Source: Bradyrhizobium sp. SSBR45G
Lineage (GTDB): Bacteria > Pseudomonadota > Alphaproteobacteria > Rhizobiales > Xanthobacteraceae
Length of the DNA stretch: 64,000 nt
NCBI RefSeq assembly: GCF_030159255.1
Contig: NZ_BSCT01000029.1
Span: forward strand, 49,255 to 113,254
Direction of reading: 5' to 3'
A program made the translations under genes and the position numbers. The notes beneath the pieces are model-generated. The model worked only from the letters and a program-made list of their open reading frames with translations. It did no database searches and had not been told where the DNA came from. This document shows, one piece after another, positions 8,632-15,883 of this stretch. The first letter of the stretch is position 1. The number at the start of each line of letters is the position of its first letter.

Positions 8632-9516
8632 ATGGCCGCCTTCACGCTCGCCCATCTGTCCGACCCGCATCTCGCCCCGCAGTCGCGGCCGCGATTGTCC
8701 GAGCTCGCCGGCAAGCGGGCGCTGGGCTATCTGAACTGGACGCGCAACCGCTACAAATATCACCGCAGCGACATCCTCGACCTGCTCGTCTCCGATCTGC
8801 ATACGCAGATGCCGGACCAGATCGCGGTCACCGGCGATCTCGTCAATTTCGCCCTGGAATCCGAATTCCCGCTCGCGCAGGCCTGGCTCCGGACGGTCGG
8901 TCCGCCGGACAAGGTCACGGCGATCCCCGGCAATCACGATGCCTATGTGCGCTCGACCCGGCTGCGCTTTGCCGAGAGCTTTGCCGACTATTTCGGCGGC
9001 GACGCCGCGGGGCCCGCCACGTTTCCCTCGCTGCGCCGGCGCGGGCCGCTGGCGCTGATCAGCCTGTCCTCCGCGGTGCCCTCGGCACCGTTCCTGGCGA
9101 CCGGCCGGCTCGGCAGCGCCCAGCTCGCAGCGCTGGCGCAGCTGCTCGAATCGATCGCGCACGAGCCGCTGTTTCGTGTCCTGCTGGTGCATCATCCGCT
9201 GCGCTCGGCCAACCGGATGAAGCGGCTCACCGACGGGAAGGCTCTGATCGCCCTGCTCGCCCGCCATGGTGTCGAGCTGGTCCTGCACGGTCACGACCAC
9301 GTCCATTCGACCATCTGGATCGACGGCCCGGAGCGCAAGATTCCGATCGTCGGCGTGCCCTCGGCCTCGTCGCTCGCGCACGGCCACACCCCCGCCGCCG
9401 CCTACAACATCTTCGCCGTGGCCCGCGACGGCAATCACTGGCGTTGCGACATGACCGTGCGCGGCGTCAACGAGGCGCTGCGCGTACGCGAGATCCGCCA
9501 GATCCGCCTGATCTGA
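8632..9516 (+). CDS. Calcineurin-like metallophosphoesterase
   Basis: This 294-residue cytoplasmic protein has all five metal-binding blocks of the calcineurin-like superfamily: SDPHL near residue 10, GDLVN near 69, GNHDAY near 102, HHPL near 188 and GHDHVH near 223. It resembles the CpdA (3',5'-cyclic AMP phosphodiesterase) and Icc group in size and spacing, but the insert LSELAGKRALGYLNWTRN near residue 23 marks a rhizobial subgroup of unknown substrate. It is a single gene, divergent from the NUDIX gene. Confidence 0.88.
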   Translation: MAAFTLAHLSDPHLAPQSRPRLSELAGKRALGYLNWTRNRYKYHRSDILDLLVSDLHTQMPDQIAVTGDLVNFALESEFPLAQAWLRTVGPPDKVTAIPGNHDAYVRSTRLRFAESFADYFGGDAAGPATFPSLRRRGPLALISLSSAVPSAPFLATGRLGSAQLAALAQLLESIAHEPLFRVLLVHHPLRSANRMKRLTDGKALIALLARHGVELVLHGHDHVHSTIWIDGPERKIPIVGVPSASSLAHGHTPAAAYNIFAVARDGNHWRCDMTVRGVNEALRVREIRQIRLI

Positions 9517-9531
9517 GGCGCAGGTCGCGCC

Positions 9532-10077
9532 TCAGACCTGCTGCAGGCTCGCATAGAACGCGGCGCCGAACAGCGTGAGCGCGCCGAGCACGAAGCCGAG
9601 CACGAACGGCCAGAATCGCCCGCGCCGCGGCGGCTCGCTGCGCACCGCCGCCTGTGCGCGCGCCACGCCGAAGGCGCGCTCGCGCTCCACCATGCGGCGG
9701 GCGACGTAGTCGGTGACCGCCTTCACGATGGTTCCGAGGTCATGCGATTCGGCGAGCACGATGCGACCGTTGCGCGTGTCCTGCACGAAGCGATATTGCC
9801 GCTTGTCGCGCCCCATCACGACATGGGCGACGACGTCGATCCACAATCGCGGGGTCTCGCCTTGGCTGATGGCGCGATCGAACAGATCGAGCTGACTCGG
9901 AATCTCGTTGAACAGCGGATCGAGCGCGTCGTTGAGAATCTCGAGCCGCGCCACTTCCGCATCGCGCAGATCGACCACCACGCCGGTTCGGTCTGCGGCC
10001 TCGATCCGGGCCTGATGCAGCGCCTCGCGCAGGCGCACGGGACGCGGTTCAGTGCTGCTGTCGGGGGCCTCGGACAT
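9532..10077 (-). CDS. Unknown protein with C-terminal membrane anchor
   Basis: I do not recognise this 181-residue protein. It has a soluble acidic N-terminal two thirds, with DLRDAEVARLEILNDALDPL near residue 36 and WIDVVAHVVMGRDKRQYRFV near 78, then a basic stretch (SEPPRRGRFWP) and one hydrophobic helix (FVLGFVLGALTLFGAAFYAS) at the extreme C-terminus. This is a tail-anchor layout that leaves the bulk in the cytoplasm. Codon use is like its neighbours and the reading frame is intact, so it is probably a real gene. It is convergent with the metallophosphoesterase, 15 bases apart. Confidence 0.75.
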   Translation of the reverse strand: MSEAPDSSTEPRPVRLREALHQARIEAADRTGVVVDLRDAEVARLEILNDALDPLFNEIPSQLDLFDRAISQGETPRLWIDVVAHVVMGRDKRQYRFVQDTRNGRIVLAESHDLGTIVKAVTDYVARRMVERERAFGVARAQAAVRSEPPRRGRFWPFVLGFVLGALTLFGAAFYASLQQV

Positions 10078-10329
10078 TCGCTGACGCTTTCACGGTTCGG
10101 CCCTGGTTTCGCCAGGATTTCTCCAATTAACCTATCAGTAACCCAGTATTCCGCAAACCCCTTTCATCTTCAATGGGTTATAAGCACGTTGTCGTAACCA
10201 CTCGCGTCGCGAGCATCGCCAAAACGGACGTGGGCGGCCCCCTCCGGTATGACCCGGCTGAGACCGCCCCGTCCTTGGGCTCTTCCTCGAGCTTATTCAA
10301 ATACCCGGCAATGCATTCCGTGGCAGCGA

Positions 10330-10536
10330 TCAGGCCGCCGGCGCGCGCTGCGGCTCCTCGACGATCGAGAAGCGGACGCCGGCCTTGTGGCGGTTCTCCT
10401 CGGAGACCTCGCGCCAGCAATCCTCGGCTTCCTTACGCGACTTGAACGGCCCCTTCACCTGGGCCGAGCCTTCCACCAGCTTGTGGAAGTTCATCGAGCC
10501 GAACTCGCCGCCGATCACCCAGAAATTGCTGGTCAT
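10330..10536 (-). CDS. DUF4170 small protein
   Basis: This 68-residue cytoplasmic protein matches the DUF4170 pattern found across alphaproteobacteria: FWVIGGEFGSMNFHKLVEG, then VKGPFKSRKEAEDCWREVSE and RHKAGVRFSIVEE. The domain fills the whole protein. Function is unknown. The ATG is preceded by a purine-rich AAGGAGGGTC, a strong ribosome binding site. It stands alone between the anchored unknown and the XRE-type regulator, and is divergent from the latter. Confidence 0.85.
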   Translation of the reverse strand: MTSNFWVIGGEFGSMNFHKLVEGSAQVKGPFKSRKEAEDCWREVSEENRHKAGVRFSIVEEPQRAPAA

Positions 10537-10666
10537 GAGACCCTCCTTCAGACCCCGTCACATCTTTGACAGGGCATTGCGAATTGCGTGACGGGAGATA
10601 AACGCGAATCCACGCCATTCGTATAGATGGCTTGTTTTCGAATGGTGATGTCATGTAACATCATCA

Positions 10667-10706
10667 CTTGTCACAAATGTCATTTTGTAAATTTTGTCAC
10701 AAAATG
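10667..10706 (+). promoter_or_regulatory. Twin TTGTCACAA operator candidate
   Basis: TTGTCACAAA at 10668-10677 recurs as TTTTGTCACAAAA at 10692-10704, about 24 bases further on and each self-complementary. CATTTTGT (10681-10688) and ACAAAATG (10699-10706) add an inverted repeat. The block lies 17-56 bases upstream of the XRE-type regulator, where an autoregulatory site is expected, and also faces the DUF4170 gene. Confidence 0.5.
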
Positions 10707-10722
10707 AGCTGCGGGAGCGAGC

Positions 10723-12168
10723 ATGCCAGGCGAATCCGGAAAGAAGCTGTTCGTCGGCCCGCGTTTCCGCCGCATCCGCCAGCAGCTCGGCCTGTCGCAG
10801 ACCCAGCTCGCCGAGGGGCTCGGCATCTCGCCGAGCTACGTCAACCTGATCGAGCGCAACCAGCGCCCGGTCTCGGCCCAGATCCTGCTGCGGCTGGCCG
10901 AGACCTACGACCTCGACCTTCGCGACCTCGCCACCGCCGACGAGGACCGCTTCTTCGCCGAGCTCAACGAGATCTTCTCCGATCCCTTGTTCCGCCAGAT
11001 CGAGCTGCCCAAGCAGGAGCTGCGCGACCTCGCCGAGCTCTGCCCGGGCGTCACCCACGCGCTGCAGCGGCTGTACGCCGCCTACGCCGAGGCCCGGCGC
11101 GGCGAGACCCTGGTGGCGGCGCAGATGGCCGACCGCAACGCCGGCGGCCATTTCGAGGCCAATCCGATCGAGCGGGTGCGCGACCTGATCGAGGCCAACC
11201 GCAACTACTTCGCCGAGCTCGAGCAGCAGGCGGAAAGCCTGCGCGACACGCTCGACGTGCCGGCCGAAGGGCTCTATGCGGCGCTGGCCACGCGGCTGCG
11301 CGAAAGACATTCGGTCCAGACCCGCGTCATGCCGGTCGACGTCATGCGCGAGACGCTGCGCCGCTACGACCGCCATCGCCGTCAGCTGCTGATTTCCGAG
11401 CTCGTCGACGGGCCCGGCCGCACCTTCCAGCTCGCCGTCCAGCTCGGCATGACCGAGTGCCATCCGCAGTTCGAAATCATCATCGGGCGTGCCGGTGCGC
11501 TCGACGACACCTCGCGCAGGCTCTATCGCATGACCTTGGCGAACTACTTCGCGGCCGCCGTCATGATGCCCTACGCGCCGTTCCTCGCCGCGGCGGAAGC
11601 GCTGAGCTACGACATCAACGTGCTGGCGCAGCGCTTCAACACCGGCTTCGAGCAGGTCTGCCATCGCCTCACGACCTTGTCGCGCCCGAACGCGCGCGGC
11701 ATTCCGTTCTTCATGCTGCGCGTCGACAATGCCGGCAACGTCTCCAAGCGCTTCTCGTCGGGCACCTTCCCGTTCTCGAAATTCGGCGGCACCTGCCCGC
11801 TGTGGAACGTGCACTCGACCTTCGACACGCCGGACCGGCTGCTGAAGCAGATCATCGAGCTGCCCGACGGCTCGCGCTATTTCTCGATCGCGCAGATGGT
11901 GCGCCGGCCGGTCGCGCCTCACCCGCTGCCGCAGCCGCGCTTCGCCATCGGCCTCGGCTGCGAGATCCGCCACGCCGCGCGCCTCGTCTACGCCGCCGGC
12001 ATGGATCTGGAAAAGACCGAGGGCACGCCGATCGGCGTCAACTGCCGTCTCTGCGAGCGCGAAAACTGCGCCCAGCGCGCCGAACCGCCGATCACGCGGA
12101 CGCTGATTTTGGATGAGACGACGCGGCGGGTGAGCTCGTTCGCATTCAGCAATGCAAGAGAGTTGTGA
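10723..12168 (+). CDS. Short-chain acyl-CoA responsive XRE regulator (ScfR/PccR/RamB type)
   Basis: The 481-residue protein begins with an XRE helix-turn-helix (residues 15-70, LGLSQTQLAEGLGISPSYVN), followed by an ImmA/IrrE-like middle domain and a C-terminal DUF2083-type domain with a conserved cysteine cluster (CRLCERENCAQRA near residue 440). This architecture is that of regulators sensing acetyl-CoA or propionyl-CoA metabolism, such as RamB in actinobacteria and PccR in Rhodobacter. Length is normal for the family. No metabolic target gene is next to it. Likely autoregulated through the repeated site upstream. Confidence 0.85.
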   Translation: MPGESGKKLFVGPRFRRIRQQLGLSQTQLAEGLGISPSYVNLIERNQRPVSAQILLRLAETYDLDLRDLATADEDRFFAELNEIFSDPLFRQIELPKQELRDLAELCPGVTHALQRLYAAYAEARRGETLVAAQMADRNAGGHFEANPIERVRDLIEANRNYFAELEQQAESLRDTLDVPAEGLYAALATRLRERHSVQTRVMPVDVMRETLRRYDRHRRQLLISELVDGPGRTFQLAVQLGMTECHPQFEIIIGRAGALDDTSRRLYRMTLANYFAAAVMMPYAPFLAAAEALSYDINVLAQRFNTGFEQVCHRLTTLSRPNARGIPFFMLRVDNAGNVSKRFSSGTFPFSKFGGTCPLWNVHSTFDTPDRLLKQIIELPDGSRYFSIAQMVRRPVAPHPLPQPRFAIGLGCEIRHAARLVYAAGMDLEKTEGTPIGVNCRLCERENCAQRAEPPITRTLILDETTRRVSSFAFSNAREL

Positions 12169-12189
12169 GGCCACCACTCGTTCCTCGTC

Positions 12190-12291
12190 GTCATTCCGGG
12201 GCGCCCGGAGGGCGAGCCCGGAATCCATTGGGCCGCGCGCCGTGCTGGTAGATGGATTCCGGGCTCGCGCTGACGCGCGCCCCGGAATGAC
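12190..12291. repeat. Palindromic intergenic repeat, family 2
   Basis: GTCATTCCGGGGCGC at the left end is complementary to GCGCCCCGGAATGAC at the right end, and inner arms GAGCCCGGAATCCAT and ATGGATTCCGGGCTC also pair, giving a long cruciform-capable unit. It resembles units I recall throughout Bradyrhizobium. Confidence 0.8.
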
Positions 12292-12321
12292 ATTGAGTTT
12301 GTGACGACCACCCATCCACAT

Positions 12322-12394
12322 CATTGCGAGCGCAGCGAAGCAATCCAGGGCCGAGTGCGCGACTCTGGATTGCTTCGCTGCGCTCGCAATGACG
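12322..12394. repeat. Palindromic intergenic repeat, family 1 (copy B)
   Basis: Same arms as the unit at 61-139: CATTGCGAGCGCAGCGAAGC pairs with GCTTCGCTGCGCTCGCAATG, flanking a short variable loop that includes CAATCCAG and CTGGATTG. The two copies differ mainly in the loop. Confidence 0.88.
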
Positions 12395-12448
12395 TCGTGG
12401 AGGCATATACGCGATTCCTATCTCGCGGCGCATTTCGCGTCCGAGCTT

Positions 12449-12600
12449 TGCTGATCGTTTGCCCTCTCCTTGGTCGAGGGCACAGGGAAGACCGGGAGCG
12501 CGCCGCCCCCATGGCCCCCGTGCGTAAGGAAATGCACGGGGCAGGAACCACAGGTTCGGCTGGGACATCCCGACCCTCCCTGCGCAACCTTACGGACCGT
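12449..12600. repeat. Non-palindromic dispersed repeat, family 3
   Basis: This stretch contains TTGCCCTCTCCTTGGTCGAG and CCACAGGTTCGGCTGGGAC, phrases I recall as a recurrent Bradyrhizobium intergenic element of about 150-200 bases. There is only this copy in the window, so the repeat status rests on memory. Confidence 0.4.
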
Positions 12601-12656
12601 CACAGCCGAAGGAGCTCGCGATTGCACGACCTCACATTCTCAAGGAACGAGCCAAC

Positions 12657-13346
12657 CTAATCCGGCTGCAGCCGTGAGAATCTGAAATTGCAATGGCTCG
12701 CACCGCCGGCCAGTGTCTGAGTCCTTTCGAGATGGATGCCGCGCGTCGCATAGGCGTCGAAATCGAGCCCGCAGATGTTCGGCAAGATCTCCTGGTCATC
12801 GTGGCGTGCCGCGAACTTGCAGAACCCGCAGGCCTTGTAGTTGACGCCGAAGTCGAATGGATCACCCGGACCAGGCTCGACGAAGTCGTAGACGAAGTCC
12901 TCCGGAAACTCCTTCTGGTGGGTTTCCGTCGCACTTTTTGCGGCCTGCTCCCGCAGAAACGCCTGGTTCTCCGCCGACATGAATCGGCGCCCCGAGTCGA
13001 GACGTTCCGCTTCGGGCACCGCGAGCAATTGCGCCCTGTAGGTTTCCCGCTCAATGTCGCCGATCGTGGCCAGCGGCACACCATGTCGACGGAGCACGCG
13101 GCTGATGGCCATGAAGCCCATCAGGCGCATGAAGAACTCGGTCATGCGGCTCGCGGCGCCGCCGACATACGGCATCTGGGTGAGCACGATCTCGAATTCG
13201 TCCAGCATCTCCTGCCTGATCGCAGCGAGATCGGCGAGATGTGTTCGCGCGCACAACATCGGTTCGGCAAGGTCGAGGCGCTGGCGCATGGCAGCCTCCA
13301 GTGCATCACGATGCGCCTCGTAGAAGGGGTGTATGGTCGCGGCCAT
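12657..13346 (-). CDS. ATC-hydrolase-like protein
   Basis: The 229-residue protein resembles the L-2-amino-thiazoline-4-carboxylic acid (ATC) hydrolase family, which opens a thiazoline ring on the way to cysteine in some pseudomonads. The family hallmark is at the C-terminus: YKACGFCKFAARHDDQEILP near residue 168, then ICGLDFDAYATRGIHLERTQ and ASHCNFRFSR, with conserved cysteines. An N-terminal helical region (HPFYEAHRDALEAAMRQRL) is typical. The ATG at 13346 is preferred over a TTG at 13352. Homologues are many and mostly untested, so the reaction is uncertain. Divergent from the LysR gene. Confidence 0.7.
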   Translation of the reverse strand: MAATIHPFYEAHRDALEAAMRQRLDLAEPMLCARTHLADLAAIRQEMLDEFEIVLTQMPYVGGAASRMTEFFMRLMGFMAISRVLRRHGVPLATIGDIERETYRAQLLAVPEAERLDSGRRFMSAENQAFLREQAAKSATETHQKEFPEDFVYDFVEPGPGDPFDFGVNYKACGFCKFAARHDDQEILPNICGLDFDAYATRGIHLERTQTLAGGASHCNFRFSRLQPD

Positions 13347-13465
13347 TGGCAAGCTCTCTTAGAGTCACCCTCGCGAATCCGTCTGCGGGGGGCACGGGCT
13401 GGATCTGACGAGCCGACCGTAACCGGGGCCGCCAGCGCCGCGCAAAGCAGACCTCCTTTGGTCAA

Positions 13466-13484
13466 GCGATAGAAAATCTATTGC
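13466..13484. promoter_or_regulatory. LysR-type binding site candidate
   Basis: ATAGAAAATCTAT is a perfect palindrome with 5-base arms around a three-base centre; outer bases extend it imperfectly to 19. It lies 36 bases before the LysR gene and about 120 from the divergent ATC-hydrolase-like gene, the usual position for a shared regulator site. Confidence 0.4.
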
Positions 13485-13519
13485 AAGGCCGGCGCCGATC
13501 AGTGTCAAATTGCGGGGCG

Positions 13520-14149
13520 ATGACCTACACGCTCCCGCCCCTCAATGCGCTGCGCGCCTTCGAAGCTGCCGCGCGGCATCTCAGCTTCAAGCTGGCCGCG
13601 CATGAGTTGCACGTGACGCCCGCAGCGGTGGGGCAGCAGGTCAAGGCGCTGGAAGAGCGCCTCGGCGTCCGCCTGTTCGAGCGTCTGCACAAGCAGCTCA
13701 TTCTCACCGCGGCTGGTCAGGCCTATCTCCCTGGAATTTCCGATGGCTTTCGCCGCATTGCGGACGCGACCTCGCAATTGAAGCCGGAAGGTGCGATCGT
13801 GCTGCAGGTGGGAGTTCATGGCGGCTTCGACCTGCGCCGCCTCGACCTGGGGCCATTTCGTTCCGCGCATGCCGATATCGGCTTGCGCGTGCTGCACCCC
13901 GCCGGCTTGCACGAACTGGTCGAAGGCAAGGTCGACCTGCTGATCGCCCGTGGTCTTGGTCACCACCCGGGCTATCGCTGCGACCGGATCAATGGAGGCT
14001 CCGGCCTGGGTGACTGGCTGGTCGTACCAGAGGGGACCGCAGATTGTCCCGAGGTCGTCAGCTTCCGGGAATGGCTGCGCGCACGATCGGACGAGACCCC
14101 GCTCGCGAACTACCGCCGCAGGTCTCGGATCGGCATCGTCGGACGTTGA
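13520..14149 (+). CDS. Shortened LysR-family regulator (GcvA-like)
   Basis: At 209 residues this is about 90 shorter than a normal LysR protein. The N-terminal winged helix is intact (LPPLNALRAFEAAARHLSFK, then ELHVTPAAVGQQVKALEERL). The effector domain runs through the first lobe (DIGLRVLHPAGLHELVEGKV, then DLLIARG) and then jumps to what is normally the very end of a GcvA-like protein (DWLVVPEGTADCPEVVSFRE, then WLRA). The second lobe appears deleted in frame. The ATG at 13520 is preferred to an upstream GTG-type start. It may bind DNA but is unlikely to sense a ligand in the usual way. Confidence 0.72.
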   Translation: MTYTLPPLNALRAFEAAARHLSFKLAAHELHVTPAAVGQQVKALEERLGVRLFERLHKQLILTAAGQAYLPGISDGFRRIADATSQLKPEGAIVLQVGVHGGFDLRRLDLGPFRSAHADIGLRVLHPAGLHELVEGKVDLLIARGLGHHPGYRCDRINGGSGLGDWLVVPEGTADCPEVVSFREWLRARSDETPLANYRRRSRIGIVGR

Positions 14150-14377
14150 ACCATTCCGAATGGCTAACGAAGCCCCAGGGAAGCACAAAGTGTCCGGTGT
14201 CAGAGAGCCTGAGCTGAGGTTCGCATCCGCGGCGTGACCGCGCAGCGGCTTCCGTCGTTCATTTGCCGTTCGACAACGACGATCCATGGTGTGAGAGCGG
14301 CAAGCCGGCCGTTCCGATGGAACCGGACGGCCCGGTCCGTGTTGCTCCGGAGTTCCACCCGGCAAAGCGAGAAAAAG

Positions 14378-15883
14378 TTGAACCGTCGTCAGTTCATTCA
14401 ATCTGCGGCTGCAATCCCGGTCGCCGCGTCGCTGGTGCGCAGCGCGGACGCAGCGGCGCCGGCGAGCCAGCCGTTCAATGCGGCCTATGTCCGCGATCTC
14501 GCGCGCAATCTGGCGGCCAAGCCGTATGCGGCGCCGGACAGTCAGTTGCCGGACGCGCTGGCGAAGCTGGACTACGACGCCTATCGCTCGATCCGCTTCC
14601 TGCCGGACCGTGCCCTGTGGCGCAGTGAGAACCTGCCATTCCAGGCGCAGTTCTTCCATCGCGGCTCGATCTACAAGGACCGGGTCGACATCTACGAAGT
14701 CGCGGACGGACAGGCAAAGCCTGTGGCGTATCGTCCCGACGATTTTGCGTTCGGTCCGCAGGTTGCGGCGTTCCCGGCGGCCGATCTCGGCTTTGCTGGT
14801 TTTCGGATTCACGCGCCGATCAATCGGCCGGACTACTATGACGAGGTCTGCGTGTTCCTGGGCGCGAGCTATTTCCGCGCCGTGTCCAAGGGCGAGATCT
14901 ACGGGCTGTCGGCGCGCGGGCTGTCGATCGACACCGGCGAGGCCAAGGGCGAGGAGTTTCCCGTCTTCAGGGCGTTCTGGCTCGAGAAGCCGACGCAGGG
15001 CGCCTCGGCGATGGTCGTGCACGCGCTGCTCGACAGCAAGAGCGCGACGGGATCGTATCGTTTCACGATCCGTCCCGGCGACAGCACCGTGTTCGACGTC
15101 GAGGCGTCGCTGTATCCGCGCGTCGAGATCGCCCATGCCGGGCTGGCGCCGATGACCAGCATGTTCTTGTTCGGGCCGAACGATCGCAAGGACGTCGACG
15201 ACTTCCGGCCCGCGGTCCACGATTCCGGCGGGCTCGCGATGTTCAACGGCAAGGGCGAGCAGCTCTGGCGTCCCCTGAGCAATCCGCGCGACCTCCAGGT
15301 CAGTGTGTTCAACGATCTCAACCCGCACGGCTTCGGCCTGATGCAGCGGGAACGGAGTTTTGCCGCCTACCAGGATCTGGAGTCGCATTTCGAACGGCGG
15401 CCAAGCCTGTGGATCGAGCCGATCGGCGATTGGGGCGAAGGCGCCGTGGTGCTGTTCGAGATTCCGACCAACGAGGAGATCCACGACAACATCGCCGCCT
15501 TCTGGCGGCCGAAGACGCCGCTCGCGGCCAAGGGCGAGCACAACATGACCTATCGCCTGCATTGGGGGCCCGATGTCCCGAAGCCGAACAGCCTGGCGCG
15601 CTTCACCCGCACCGGCGTCGCCGCCCGCGGCGAAGGCCGGCTGTTCGTCCTCGAGCTCGAGGGCGACGCCCTGAAGGCACTCGATCCGAATGCCGTGAAG
15701 GGCGTGGTCAGCGCGGCGAAATCCGAGGTGACGAACATCGTCACGCAGCCCAACCCGGAAACGAAGGGCTGGCGGCTGAGCTTCCAGTGCGCCGTCAGCG
15801 ACGCTCCGGTCGAGCTCAGGGCCGAGCTGGTCGCCAACGACAAGATCGTGTCGGAGACCTGGGTCTATCGATGGACGCCATGA
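14378..15883 (+). CDS. Periplasmic glucan biosynthesis protein, Tat-exported (OpgD/OpgG family)
   Basis: The 501-residue protein belongs to the MdoG/OpgG-OpgD family that acts in the periplasm on the backbone of osmoregulated periplasmic glucans. Conserved stretches include YRSIRFLPDRALWRSENLPF near residue 70, FLGASYFRAVSKGEIYGLSA near 165 and EIPTNEEIHDNIAAFWRPKT near 365. The start is a TTG at 14378 preceded by GCGAGAAA; it opens LNRRQFIQSAAAIPVAASL, a twin-arginine signal as in OpgD. An in-frame upstream start would bury this signal. It overlaps opgH. Confidence 0.88.
   Translation: MNRRQFIQSAAAIPVAASLVRSADAAAPASQPFNAAYVRDLARNLAAKPYAAPDSQLPDALAKLDYDAYRSIRFLPDRALWRSENLPFQAQFFHRGSIYKDRVDIYEVADGQAKPVAYRPDDFAFGPQVAAFPAADLGFAGFRIHAPINRPDYYDEVCVFLGASYFRAVSKGEIYGLSARGLSIDTGEAKGEEFPVFRAFWLEKPTQGASAMVVHALLDSKSATGSYRFTIRPGDSTVFDVEASLYPRVEIAHAGLAPMTSMFLFGPNDRKDVDDFRPAVHDSGGLAMFNGKGEQLWRPLSNPRDLQVSVFNDLNPHGFGLMQRERSFAAYQDLESHFERRPSLWIEPIGDWGEGAVVLFEIPTNEEIHDNIAAFWRPKTPLAAKGEHNMTYRLHWGPDVPKPNSLARFTRTGVAARGEGRLFVLELEGDALKALDPNAVKGVVSAAKSEVTNIVTQPNPETKGWRLSFQCAVSDAPVELRAELVANDKIVSETWVYRWTP

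Larger units (their letters stand above)
12169..12656. other. Repeat-filled intergenic gap (488 bases)
   Basis: Between the XRE regulator stop and the ATC-hydrolase-like stop there is no gene; the gap is almost entirely three different palindromic repeat units listed separately. Short open frames here read through the repeats and have no family signature. Confidence 0.7.

Noticed and set aside
10178..10420. 80-codon minus-strand frame overlapping the DUF4170 gene end
   Set aside because: It overlaps a well-supported gene in another frame and has no recognisable family.
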